Assembly: GCA_014905825.1 (NCBI GenBank)
Contig: JACGCN010000013.1
Coordinates: 1,178,001 to 1,242,000, forward strand
Direction: 5' to 3'
Source of the DNA: Lyophyllum atratum
Lineage: Eukaryota; Basidiomycota; Agaricomycetes; Agaricales; Lyophyllaceae
Length of the DNA stretch: 64,000 bases
Shown piece by piece: positions 42,708 to 53,775 of this stretch. The notes under the pieces are model-generated. The model was not told where the DNA came from. It saw only the letters and a list, made by a program, of their open reading frames with translations, and searched no databases. How positions within the stretch are numbered: position 1 is the stretch's first letter; each line of letters opens with the position of its first letter. The position numbers were made by a program, and so were the translations under genes.

Positions 42708-43042
42708 TCGGGTTTAGACTATGTTTACTCAAGTCCTGTGAATTCGCCCGGGTCTGGTCATCCGACGTGCTCTGTGCCCCGGCACAGCATAACATTGGCA
42801 TACAAGTCGCGCCGCGCGCTCCCCTTTCAGGCATCGTGGTTCTACACGTGGGTCGGTCCGGCGGTACTATCTGAGACTCAGACCATAGAAGAGGATGACG
42901 AAGGAACGAGTCATCCCCAGGGATTCTCTTCCTAATTCTCATCCCTCTTCTAGGTATGTTGCTCACAATGCACTCTCAGAGGGGGATTTATTCCTAAATT
43001 CTCATCCCTTGATAGTATCCTGAGCATAGAACTTTTCTGTCT
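42708..43042 (+). repeat. Ngaro A2 repeat
   Basis: 335 bp, second A copy, followed by a 43-bp spacer with CCCACCCACCCACTTT before B2. The aged copy at 26693 shares that spacer start. Confidence 0.92.
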
Positions 43043-43085
43043 CCCACCCACCCACTTTCCTTTATGTATTCTATCTAGCACACTT

Positions 43086-43225
43086 GCCCTACCGTGATGA
43101 ATACATCCTGCTTGACCGGCCGTGGGCTGACTAAAAAGTCGCCTGATGTGCCGGTTCGCCTATTTTCTCTGCAATCAGCTCCCACGCGTCAGCACCTTAA
43201 GCTCAAGCGCCCAGAACTTCATTGG
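43086..43225 (+). repeat. Ngaro B2 repeat, right end of element
   Basis: 140 bp; ends CATTGG next to host ATGACAGG. Only about 155 bp separate it from the RAD6 stop codon. Confidence 0.92.
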
Positions 43226-43380
43226 ATGACAGGTTTGTGGTGTGGAATGATAAGATTACAGATGGATATGCTACAATACTAGATGTCGACTGCTTAAGCC
43301 CTTTATTAGCTAGAGTTCATGCTGAGGGGAGTCGAACATACTCACAGAGAATGAAACTGGAAACAGGTATGTCGCCCTGC

Positions 43381-43991
43381 TCACTGTCCGCTCGATGCCT
43401 CCATGGGCTGATCATCGTCGACCTTTTCCTCTGGATCCAGCCAGCTCTCCTCGACGGTCGCCTTGACTCTCCTCACATACTCCTTCATGTTCTCGCGATA
43501 AAGCTGTGCAGCTTCTGCATTCGCGGGGCTATTGGGGTTCGGATCGTGGAGGAGGCTTTGTATTGACGTCAGGATGGCGGCGACATCATACGTGGGCGAC
43601 CAGCGATTTTGCAGGATATCGAGACAGAGCTCTCCATTGGCGTAGACGTTGGGGTGGAACATGCGGGAGAGGAATTTGACGGTGGGGGGCTTGTTGGGAT
43701 ACGAGTCGTCGAATGTCAGCAGGAGTTTGAACGTGCCGTCTTCGAATGGCGTATCAGCTGTAGTCTGATTAGCAAGGAAGGGCGGTGCTAGGGATTGGCA
43801 GACGAACCTGGGCCAAAGATGACAGCATTCCAGAGCATGATGTTGTCAGGGCATGGGCTGCCAGAGATGCCACCAGGCGGGTCGGTCGACAATCGCTTGA
43901 AGTCGCGAATCAGCCGTCTCTTGCAGTTGGTCGACTAGAAACAAAAACTAGGTAAGATGACAGGAAATCGGGCTGACCGTGGACTTACCAT
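43381..43991 (-). CDS. RAD6: Rad6/Ubc2 ubiquitin-conjugating enzyme E2
   Basis: E2 enzyme that with Bre1-type E3 monoubiquitinates histone H2B and with Rad18 modifies PCNA. Three exons: 43991-43989 (the ATG alone), 43934-43808, 43757-43381; 168 codons plus stop. UBC fold is complete: [47 protein letters not shown] with the catalytic Cys at residue 88, the same number as yeast Rad6, and [20 protein letters not shown]. It has an acidic tail ([13 protein letters not shown]) like yeast Rad6 and unlike animal homologues. The first intron directly follows the start codon. The Ngaro-like element ends close to its 3' end. Confidence 0.96.
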
Positions 43992-44131
43992 GGTGAGTGG
44001 CGGATAACAAGTTTAGTCAGAACAAACGCAACACCCTTCATCCTCTGTTTGGCTCCGGAACCCCAAACAAACATCCGCCAGCTTGGTGCCGCCGCAAAAA
44101 CCGAGCCCCTCCATCAACTCAACCACTCACG
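43992..44131. promoter_or_regulatory. Bidirectional intergenic region RAD6 / QCR8
   Basis: 140 bp between divergent start codons. No TATA box; contains CT-rich stretches. Shared regulation is inference from spacing. Confidence 0.5.
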
Positions 44132-44943
44132 ATGAGGCCCTCTATTGCGCGTTTCAGCGACATGCCCGGACGTACGTACTCATTTTCACTGTGATGGCCT
44201 CCTCAAAACTCAATTTTCGCGTTCCCACTTTCGCCCCACCTCTCACCCGGGATCCATCGCGTGCTTCTCCGAACTCCTCCATTGCAATAATGACTTTGTT
44301 GGCCATGTAGCAAAGGTCTATGTAAGTCGTGAATTTCCATTCCGAGGGTCGAGAAGCTAAAACTATCACAGAACCTTTGGTGGGGCGACCAGTCTGGAAT
44401 GAGGCAGAAGGGCGTTATCCAATACAGTGCGTTATGTTGTTCTACATGTCTACTACTTTCTGACCTAGTCTCTCTTCAATATCCCACCCACTTGATCCAT
44501 CCCTGCAATGGTACACTCCCTTCTAAACTAATCCCGATTTCTCCCTCGTCGGAATGAATGCACGAAAACACCACGGGATACTCAGCAATATCTCCCAACC
44601 AGTCGAGAGCCGCGCCTCATATGATCCGCAACTACCTGTTTAACGGGTACAGGAGGCTCTCTGGCGAGCTTGTGTTCTGGTTGATTCCCTTCGGAATGGG
44701 TGAGTTATTCTGTCCTTCCCGTCTCCCTCTTCCATCCCGTATCCCTTGACGGTTGTGTAATGACACCCACACCCTTCTCGTGATGTCGACGCTATGCAGT
44801 GTCTGTTGCGTAGAATACACCCTTTCTTGCCGATCATACTAACATGCTTTACAGGCTACGGCCTCTATACCTGGGCCAAAAAGACCGACGCATACCAGAA
44901 CAGCAAGGCTGGACACATCGCCGCTGGCGGCCACCACGAATAA
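44132..44943 (+). CDS. QCR8: QCR8, ubiquinol-cytochrome c reductase subunit 8
   Basis: Small inner-membrane subunit of respiratory complex III (UcrQ family). Five exons: 44132-44171, 44311-44321, 44372-44426, 44586-44699, 44855-44943; 102 codons plus stop. Exon 2 is an 11-nt microexon, needed to give MPGPKVYNLWWGDQ. Core features: QKGVIQYTISP, NYLFNGYRR, a single membrane helix (LVFWLIPFGMGYGLYTWA) and the KKTDAYQNSKAG tail. The last intron has a perfect TACTAAC branch site (44837-44843). Divergent from RAD6, and 240 bp upstream of SDH2 on the same strand. Confidence 0.94.
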
Positions 44944-45183
44944 ACTGCCAAATGCTTGCATTTGTGCGACAGGTGGAGAGGAAAGGAAGGTGTATACCAT
45001 ACATACATAGACTTTGTAGAGAACCTCGATCACCGGATTCGGAAACAAATTGCTCCTTTTTGAATTTTTCGTGCCGACATAGTTGTCAAACGGCAGCATG
45101 TGATTGGCTCGGAACAAATGAACGGTAGTCCGAAATCACGCGACCCATCTCTCCTCTGCTCCATACCACCACCGCCGCCGCCA

Positions 45184-46331
45184 ATGCAGTCGCTGCTCAC
45201 CCACGCCCCGCGCTTCGCCGCCCGCCGCATCCCGCTCGCCTCCCGCGCGCTGTCCACCACAGCCGCGCGCCCGCAGGCCGTGCCCTCCTCCACAATGCCC
45301 AGCACAAAGCCAGTGCTCATGAAGGAGTTCAAGATATACCGTTGGAACCCGGACGAGCCAGAGAAGAAGCCCACCCTCCAGTCCTACCACGTCGACCTCA
45401 ACCAGACCGGGCCCATGATCCTAGACGCGCTCATCAAGATCAAGAACGAGATGGACCCGACCCTCACTTTCCGCCGCTCATGTCGCGAGGGCATCTGCGG
45501 CTCATGCGCCATGAACATCAACGGCCAGAACACGCTCGCCTGTTTGTCCAGAATCGATAGAATTGAGAGCAAAGATACCAAAATCTACCCACTCCCGCAT
45601 AGTCCGTGCTATCTCTGTCTCTCTTCATTAACGCCGACTGACCGTCCGGGGCTGCAGTGTACATCGTCAAGGATCTCGTCCCAGACCTCACCCTCTTCTA
45701 CAAGCAATACAAATCCATCAAACCCTACCTCCAGAACGACAACCCCCCCGCAAAAGGTCCGCCCCTCCCTCTCCCCGTTCCTGTAATGTTCCCTATTGAC
45801 CCACCTACCCAGGCGAGTTCCTCCAGACGCAAGAAGAGCGGAAGAAACTCGACGGCCTGTACGAATGCATTCTCTGCGCGTGTTGCTCGACCTCCTGCCC
45901 CTCCTATTGGTGGAATCAGGACGAGTACCTCGGCCCCGCAACCCTCATGCAGGCCTACAGGTGGATCGCAGACTCTAGAGTACGTCTTCACTCTCTCACC
46001 GCCCCTCTCCACTCCCTCCTGCGTCATATTTTTATGCGGCGCGACGTCATCTACGTCCGCACACCGCCGCTCTCCCTTCTGCCTTCCCACGCTGACATTC
46101 TTGACATCCTCCCCAGGACTCATACGCCACAGAGCGCAAAGAGATGCTCCAGAACGAGATGAGCCTGTACCGGTGCCACACCATCTTCAACTGTACGTCT
46201 GCCCCCCCATCCCCTCCTATCCCGTCTCACCCGCTGACCACCCCCACCAAACAGGCGCTAACACCTGCCCCAAGGGCCTCAACCCCGCCGCTGCCATTGC
46301 CCAGATCAAGATCCAGCTTGCTACCGAGTAG
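45184..46331 (+). CDS. SDH2: SDH2, succinate dehydrogenase iron-sulfur subunit
   Basis: Complex II subunit carrying electrons from FAD to ubiquinone in the mitochondrial inner membrane. Five exons: 45184-45601, 45658-45756, 45813-45979, 46117-46192, 46255-46331; 278 codons plus stop. Start at 45184 gives an Arg/Ala/Ser-rich mitochondrial presequence ([20 protein letters not shown]); an upstream in-frame ATG at 45100 would only add a Pro-rich leader. [2Fe-2S]: Cys100, 105, 108, 120. [4Fe-4S]: Cys191, 194, 197 and Cys258.  [3Fe-4S]: Cys201, 248, 254. His249 beside Cys248 is the residue altered in carboxin-resistant fungi, here wild type. Confidence 0.96.
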
Positions 46332-46842
46332 ATGAGCTTCAGCCCACGTGTTGGCGGAATCCGGAGCGGCTGAGGGAGGCGAGCGAAAGAGTACTTACTT
46401 AAGGGAGGAGGGGAGCAGAACACTGAGTAATAAGAAGGGGGCATGCAAGGCGAAGCAAAGTACGGGCGCTGGTATCGACGCATGTATGGTGCATCCACCA
46501 GCAAGCATTCTCAATACATGATTCATATTTTCGTCTCTGGAGTGATATTTCGTGGTACGGCACCCCTATCGATCTGATTCTTATGGGAGCGGAAGCGTAG
46601 GTCGACGCAGAATCGGTGACATCAATTATGATCATCAGGCTCAAGTCATTGAATATGTCACTGAACTGTCTTGGAGTCGACGACGAAATGCATGGTATAC
46701 GCGTTACCAGTCCACTGATCGTGACGCACCAGAAACTCAGGTATGTGCGGAGAAGAACTTGGGAAGAACGAGCGGGCAAAAAGCACACGAGTAACCGGGT
46801 ACTCTACAACCATGTGCACATCAGGAGGCTCAGGTCCTGCAA
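46332..46842. other. SDH2 3' flank
   Basis: No gene recognised. Open frames on both strands (46399-46788 and 46552-46794) have no family match and are likely chance. Confidence 0.4.
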
Positions 46843-47889
46843 TATGACGTTCGAAGTGCACAATTAATAAACCCCGAAATATAAGTGAAATGCCCTGAAT
46901 AAAAATGAAAAAGCCCTGAAAGTTTTTCAAAAAAATCGCCCTTAACTTTTTGAAGGGAGGTGCCCTTAGAAATTGGACGAGTCCGAGATCACCGAGGGTC
47001 ACATGACCCTTCCAAATGCGTCTGTAGTGAGCAGAGACCAGCCTCTGCAGGTGGGAGGGTCAACCACTAAGCTCAAACAAGTGGTCATACATTGATTTAT
47101 AGTGTATATTGTCCTATTGGTGAAGAGAAAATGAGCACAGCTCATGAGGAAGGTACAGAACTGGAGCAGGCGATCGTCTTTGAGCTGATCAGGCTGTGAA
47201 AGCAACAGTTGCAAACAACGGCGAACCCGGCTGCACTGAGCACCCCAACGTCCCTGGCCATGACGCCTGGAAGGGTTGAGCACTAAGCTCCAGAAATGGT
47301 ACATATCCTCCTCCTCCGATGTACAGGAACTATGCTAAGTAGGGTATCTAACCATATGTCAGTGGTCACCTGCTGTAATGTGAGGACCCAACTGTGCTGG
47401 CATCATCTCAAATCCTCTCAAACTGAGAGCGCTGCAGAGTATTGATCAACTCCTCCGGGTGTTGTGGCCACTGGCCAGGGAGGCTGGGGTAGGCTGGGGT
47501 GCAGCCGTTCACCGTTGTTGCATCTGTTGCTTTCACAGCCTGATCAGCTCAAAGACACTCTCCCGCTTCGGTTCTGTACCTTCCTCATGAGCTGTGCTCA
47601 TTTTCTCTTCACCAATAGGACAATATACACTATAAATCAATGTATGACCACTTGTTTGAGCTTAGTGGTTGACCCTCCCACCTGCAGAGGCTGGTCTCTG
47701 CTCACTACAGACGCATTTGGAAGGGTCATGTGACCCTCGGTGATCTCGGACTCGTCCAATTTCTAAGGGCACCTCCCTTCAAAAAGTTAAGGGCGATTTT
47801 TTTGAAAAACTTTCAGGGCTTTTTCATTTTTATTCAGGGCATTTCACTTATATTTCGGGGTTTATTAATTGTGCACTTTGAACGTCATA
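46843..47889. repeat. Inverted repeat, two 418-bp arms
   Basis: Left arm 46843-47260 and right arm 47472-47889 are reverse complements at high identity with a few indels near the inner ends; spacer 47261-47471 is 211 bp and not repeated. No protein domain. Outer ends read TATGACGTT...AACGTCATA. Likely a foldback or long-TIR non-autonomous element; no target duplication recognised. A transcript through it would form a long hairpin. Confidence 0.88.
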
Positions 47890-48001
47890 CCTGCAACGTC
47901 GGCACGCAAATATACAGATTCAGAGTATCAACAACACATTAGAACGATGTCCTCTAATCACAGGGTATCAACCGAAAAAAGCCTTCGCCCCTCCATTCGC
48001 A

Positions 48002-49005
48002 TCAGGTATAGCCCACGAACGCTCCCGCGACAACGCCCAACGCCACCACAAAGGTGCTGACCGTCATAGCCGCCGCCCCGCTAGTAGGCGCCGCAGAACC
48101 CGAACCCGAAGGCGAGCTAGGAGCAGTGCCCGATGCTGCCGGCGCACCAGTGTAGAACTGTGCGCCGCTGACCGCGGGACCCGGGCCTGCCGACGCGGAA
48201 GCACCATGTCCTACAAGGGAGCCTTCGCCTTGCTGCACACGCCAAAATATTATCAGGGCCAGAGTCAAATTGGTAAGACGGGAGGAAGGACATACACCGG
48301 AAGGACCTTGGAAAGCCTGTGCATTGGCTTTGTAGTTATCAAACGTGAGATTACCGGTTGGGGGGGCATTGATGGCTCCAACCATGCCTGCGCATCAGAA
48401 AGATAAGTAAACACCAAGCTTGCAAAGGCAGTGTTGCTGCTGACCAGCAGAGCAATGCGTGAGGGGAACAAGCTGTTTGCAGTAGAACCACAGGGCTATA
48501 CACACCGTCATATCAGCATGATGCAGCGTCAAGGAGAAAAAGACCGTCGCCTCACGCGTAGTCGTATTAGTGACAGTCAGATTCCACTCAGGCGCGGTGG
48601 ACACGTTGTTCGTCGGAATAAAGACCCAACCAGAGTCGAACCCACCAGGCGAGGGCGTGCAGGGGTTCGTGAACGATGACTGCGTGATGCTATGGTTTCC
48701 AGGGCTATATTCGAAAAAGTGAGCCGGAAAACATGTCAAGACAAAGAGGCCAGGAGCGATGGGGACACTCACGCGCCAGTAAAGCGGAAGGTGATTGTGG
48801 TCCCGTTGGTGGCGTTGATGGAGGGCGGGATGAATTGGAAAATGCCACCGGGAGCGTCGGATGTGCTGCCGACAAGGACGATCTTATTCCAACGATGAGC
48901 GTGAGTGGCATGCACAAGGAAGCAGATGGAATGACGTACGGGATTGCTCTGGGCAACTGCGAGCAGTGTAGCGGAGAGGCAAGAGACTGCAGCGAATAGA
49001 CGCAT
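48002..49005 (-). CDS. Secreted GPI-anchored cupredoxin
   Basis: Five exons on the minus strand: 49005-48940, 48882-48773, 48704-48445, 48387-48296, 48232-48002; 252 codons plus stop. Signal peptide MRLFAAVSCLSATLLAVAQS. A cupredoxin fold follows: GNHSIT with His63 and a C-x7-H-x4-M motif (Cys134, His142, Met147), the type-1 copper ligand pattern, so it may bind copper. Ser/Pro/Gly/Ala-rich stalk (about 178-228) and a hydrophobic C-terminus (MTVSTFVVALGVVAGAFVGY) fit GPI anchoring. Family: fungal extracellular serine-rich cupredoxins, cell-surface proteins of unclear role. Confidence 0.88.
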
Positions 49006-51449
49006 TTTGTAGATCGATGCGATAATGCAGTAGCGGGTTAGTGAGAAGTGGGAATGAAAGTACAGGCTTGCCCTTTTTGACGGGGCAACGGAGTTATGGT
49101 TCGTCAGAGAACTGACAACAAATGCTGTCATATCGTGGACAAAATAGACGAAGCAACAAGAGCCATCCATCTAGAAGCAGCGCGGAAATGGCTCGAACGC
49201 ATACACGCACATCAACTCACATCGCCGCTATGGAAACCCACCGTGCATGGAAGCTGAGGGGGTACTCCGAGTGCCTCCATTGGTGGTCCGGCCGTCACTG
49301 ACGCGATCAAATTTCCTGCAATGGCTAGTTGATTACACGGTACTGGAGTGATATAGACGGAGATGATGGCAGGAGAAGACTGCGGATTCGTCTAGACATG
49401 AGAAGAGGGGGCGTGGGATGACTTCATCGTGAGATGAGCAGGTGTAATTTTGAGGCGGCATCAGCAGCGTATGCCTGAAATAAGCAAACATGAAGCGTAG
49501 ATTCCTTTTGACACCGGTGAAATGAGAGTCTAGTATCCTGAAGACTTGAGGCTGCAGCGTTCCCGAGAAGTATGATTCGAAAGCGAAACTTTCTTCTCAC
49601 GAGATGCCTCATGATTGGCAGTATGACAGTTGGGAGAACGTTGGTGGGAAAATGTATGTGATGTCCGTCAGATATGTTAGATCCAGTGGAGCGAGAAAGA
49701 CCCTGGTATGAAGGGAGGAATATATTTGCGCTGCTAAGGTGGGGAAGCAGTGTTTCATATCTGTGAGTGGCGATGAACTGCGGTCTGAAGTTAAATGCTC
49801 CTAGTAAGCTCAAGCTGAGTAGCTATGATAGTTTTGTCCATAGTAGCTGAGCGACCAACCATGGCACCAGGTTGAGGTAACCCCGAGCGTCAGATTTCAG
49901 CAAGACCACAGGTATCCGGGCAGAGGGTGGCCGGGTGACTGTCCTGTCAGAGGTAGGTAAGTGCACAGCTCAGAACGTATCTGCCGATGATAAATGCGCA
50001 CCGTATCAGTATATTTTTGGTCATCCTCGATACCGTCGGCCAACATCTTACGGCTAGAAACATGAATGGCGTGGAACCGCAGATTTTCCTTGTTCCAGCG
50101 AGCGGATAGTGTCCCAGAGGATAGGAGATTGCGCTTAGCCGAACCGTTCTTGGGTATATCAGGTCTGTGAATCGTACGAGAGGAGAGAAAGAAACATGGA
50201 AAACATACACGGCCCCGCTAAGCGCGTTTTTTCATTACGGATAGGCAGATTGCAGGATCATGATGCTTTTCTAGTCGAGATACGCTTGTCAACTGGGCCT
50301 TGGTTGTTAAGAATGTACTTAACACCCCTCCGATGGGACGTATTGAGGTCCGGATATGTACCTCGCGATGATAAATAAAAGTAAGTCAAATCTTCTCCCG
50401 CGGTTTATGTGATCTGATCTGCATGGTTCGGCAGACAGGGAACGAGGACAAAACATGTGGAGGCTATCGTATGACAGGGATTTTCGCACTTTAATCAGAA
50501 TGAAGGCTATCGAAGGAATCCTGTGCTTAGGTATCAGATCTTTGGATGATTTTGGATTTCTGGTTGAGGTTCAGAATATTTTGTTACTCCAAGTTTAGAT
50601 TTCGTGAGATCCGTTGGGTGCGGACTTTGAATTATCTGGCCCACCTCCGCGCCATTCCGACGGCTTGCACAGCCGCCTTGACGGCCTTCACAGCCACTGG
50701 GCGGCCCTGCCAGCCAGGAATCGCCTATGAAGGCAATCTCTGTTCTCAGGCCATGCATTCAATCAAGAGGTTGTTTGCTTCAGAGATTATGCAACAGTAT
50801 ATACTTACGATAAGAAGAGAATTCAGTAGTAGATCTCAGCAGCAAGTATGATGTCATGTGACTGCGCATTTCGTTGGAATGCGCGGCGACATGATGTCAT
50901 ACATACTTCTCGCTCACAAAGTCGCTCTCAGCCACCGAGGGAGGGCCTTTTCATTGTTGCTGCTGCCGGGGTGATGCTCGCAATACGTATGTCGCCCAAT
51001 ATTCAAAACCTTACGAAACTGAACCTGAATCAAAAAATAGTTGTTTTGTTTTAAAACTCCGCTCCGTGTGCTCAACCTGAACCTGACAAGCAGAAACCTT
51101 CGATCCAAATAAAGGGCGATAAATAATGTCATAGATAAATAATGTCATACTATCGATGGTCCAGGTATCAGAAGACAGGTGCCGAGAACGAAGTTTCTGA
51201 AGGCGCAATCGACGGGTTTAAGAGGTCCATCGTGCCACCGCTCCAATGGTTACCTCGCGTGGCAAGTCGCAAGCAGATGCCGCCTTGTAGAATTAGGTCG
51301 TAGTGACCGTCGTGGACAGCGGCGAGCGGCGAGCCCCAAACGCGATCAAAAGTGCTGCGATCACGTGTGTGATCCGAAATTTGGATCGAAAGTCCAAAGG
51401 CCAGGTAACGACCAGCACCACATACCCCATACCATCACCACCCCTCACC
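49006..51449. other. Long intergenic region, no gene recognised
   Basis: 2.4 kb between divergent genes. Short frames on both strands have no domain. GAACCTGA-type words recur at 51015-51085. Contains the promoters of the cupredoxin and TPR/CCCH genes. Confidence 0.4.
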
Positions 51450-53174
51450 ATGTCCACCGATCAAACACCCTCTGACGTCGAAAACACTGCCATTGCCAGC
51501 GAGATCCTCAAGACCAATAACACGGTCATCGGGAACGCAAATCCAAGTACCGACAGCGTCGATGTCGTTCAGGTGGCACCCCCCACTGCCGAGGAGCGTA
51601 TCCAGGCCAGAGAGAAGGCACTCAAGGATCGTGCACTGAAACGCATTGAGCGCCAAGAGCGGAACCACAAGCTCGCTGAAGAAATATGCCAGGCGGTGCG
51701 CGTGATCATGTCGATGCCACTGAATGAAAAGAGTTTTGACTTCGATCGGGTAGGGCGATGCACTTTTCCAGAACGGGGAATGTGCAGGCGCGTCTACACG
51801 CTACATGGACGCGACGAATTTGTGGCCCACGAATTCAGAGTTCTATTTAAAACTCACGAATGCGTATCTGAAATGCGAAATGTACGTCTGGTTGTATCTC
51901 TCATTTCTCATTGATGTATGACATCGTTCAGGAATGTTGAAGCAGCGCACGCAGCCACTCGAGCGCTGTCCTTTGATCCCAAATCACTCGAGGCGAGATA
52001 TCAACGAGGGATGGCTCGACTCCACCAGGGTCTCCTCCCAGCCGCAAAGATCGGTATGCCCGTTTCTCCGTCTGTTATCCTCAGATTCTCACTAGTCATC
52101 TTTGTTCAGACTTTGAAACCGTTATCGCCCACGACCCATCACATGCTCTGGCACTCACATCCCTAGGCCGTACCCTTACGCTCCTCGAAGCCACGAAGAT
52201 CGGCACGCACTACCTCTCCCCGCCGCCCTCCGATGTCACATCGGACGGCGAACCTGTGGACTTTGCCTTCCCACGCTACGAGGACAATCAGCTCGAGCTA
52301 GCGGAGCCCTCTGACTCCAGCGAGTGCAACCACGTCGGCAACGGCGTGCCATGCAGATTCTACAACCACGACGGATGCGCGCGGGGCGTCGAGTGCGAGT
52401 TCTCGCATGCGCCAGATGAGAAGAGCGTTCGTGATGACCTGTGCGTCTTTTTCATCATCTACCTTTGTTTCTAGCCATTGCTAACCTGGACCTTAGAGGA
52501 AAAAACGTATGCCTCTATCACCTGCTTGCCACCTGCAAATTCGGCGACCTCAAATGCATCTATTCGCACTCTAGGGATGCCCTACCCACTACCCACGGGT
52601 GGTGGAACGATTCCGAACAGATTAAGCAGGTCAAAGCCGTCCTGGAGGTCGCGGAGAAAAAGGCAAAAGAGCAGCGCGCGCTCGAGATGCTTCTATATCG
52701 CCTGGAATCAAAGAAGGGACGGGGAAAGACACAAGGACAAGGGAGGGGGAAGGGACGGGCCGATGGTGGGAAGTCCAAAGATGCAAAGGAGGGAAGCAGT
52801 AAAGGAAACGCCAAGGAAGGGAAGGCCAAGGAGGCCGTAAAGGAGAACGACAAAGCCGGAGAGGGGAAACAGTCGGAAGGGACGGAAGCTGAGTCTGCCT
52901 CCAGGGACGCAAAGTCTCCTGTCACCGAGGAGAACTCTGCGTCTAAGGACTCCACCGCCGAGAAAACGAACGACGAAGGAGAGGAACGCGCACTCAATGG
53001 TGGATTCACGGATTACCAGCTGAACGAGCTAGCTGCCCAGGGGGTGAAGCCGTACGACGATGATGCTCATGTACGTTGTCTTTAACCAACCCTCCTGTGT
53101 TATCTTCTTCACCATTTTCGTATTGCTGATTTCTTGCTACTTTCCAGGCCGTTTTGGACGTACTTTCTTACTAG
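51450..53174 (+). CDS. TPR and CCCH zinc-finger protein
   Basis: Six exons: 51450-51695, 51772-51881, 51932-52053, 52110-52440, 52497-53070, 53148-53174; 469 codons plus stop. Residues about 60-100 are a basic coiled coil; about 80-185 form TPR-like helices (YLKLTNAYLKCE, ARYQRGMARLHQ, ALALTSLGRTLTLLEA). First CCCH finger Cys241-x7-Cys-x5-Cys-x3-His259; second Cys275-x7-Cys-x6-Cys-x3-His294. Residues about 330-440 are a Lys/Glu/Ser/Gly-rich disordered run. Probably RNA-binding; no orthologue name assigned. Intron 1 (51696-51771) is required for the TPR frame even though the sequence stays open without it. Confidence 0.85.
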
Positions 53175-53775
53175 ACTCTAACCATGGACGCACGGACGGA
53201 GCACATGAACGCTACTAATCATCGATTGTATCTTCCAAATCATCTTCACGCATCTTGCTGCTGCTTTCTTGAGCTATCATCATTCTTGCACTCACGGATT
53301 ACGAACATAAGCCATTATCTCAACAGTCATTTCAACTGACAGAATGCGATGCAGGTTTGAAGGTTAAATTTTCAATACCGTCTTGTACGATACATCCCAG
53401 ATACATCCCTGTTACCAGCACATACCTTCATCTACGCATTGTAAACACAGACCCACATTCTACATCCAGCACCTTTCTCAAAAGTATATCGTTGTGTGTG
53501 GAGCCTACTATCTGGTGTTGTGGAAGCAAGTCGCGATCAGACTTTGTGATTAGATCTTCATAAATCAGAGATTAGATAGGGAGATTGATGCTCGGCTATT
53601 CTTTCGCGTTTCACGTTCTCGACACTGGAAACAAGGACCGATCTTTGGGGTCAAAAGATTGAAAAGATATCTTGAAGATATTCCAATTTAGGTCACAATC
53701 TATATTAAGTCTTTCGACCAACAAGATTGAAAAGTTACCACAATGGCCAGTCACGATAGTTATTTGATTGCCTTG
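53175..53775. other. 3' flank leading into inverted repeat
   Basis: No gene. From about 53635 TCAAAAGATTGAAAAG-type words begin, so the left inverted-repeat arm probably starts there; its partner would lie beyond the window end. Confidence 0.45.

Larger units (their letters stand above)
37702..43225 (+). mobile_element. Ngaro-like (DIRS order) tyrosine-recombinase retrotransposon
   Basis: 5.5-kb element with split direct repeats: A1 (37702-38036), coding region, B1 (42568-42707), A2 (42708-43042), B2 (43086-43225). A copies are both 335 bp and appear identical, B copies both 140 bp and appear identical. Three intact frames: gag, RT/RNase H and a tyrosine recombinase, with no methylase and no DDE integrase. 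This organisation defines Ngaro elements, known from basidiomycetes such as Coprinopsis and Phanerochaete. Integration is expected to go through a circle and site-specific recombination, leaving no target duplication; none is seen. Intact frames and matching repeats suggest recent movement. Confidence 0.92.

Noticed and set aside
42576..42935. 119-codon gene spanning B1 and A2
   Set aside because: It runs across non-coding recombination repeats; the aged copy shows CG decay rather than codon-type conservation.
48440..48560. Intron beginning at GTGTGT or GTATAG before the Cys134 block of the cupredoxin
   Set aside because: It would remove WFYCKQ and the copper-ligand Cys and His; the donor at 48444 keeps them and restores the frame.
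51715..51771. 22-nt intron GTAGGG...CCAG in the TPR gene
   Set aside because: Too short; a 76-nt intron (51696-51771) with the same acceptor gives the same frame and a better TPR.
52560..53009. Minus-strand Ser/Pro-rich frame
   Set aside because: Antisense of the Lys/Glu-rich tail of the TPR/CCCH gene.
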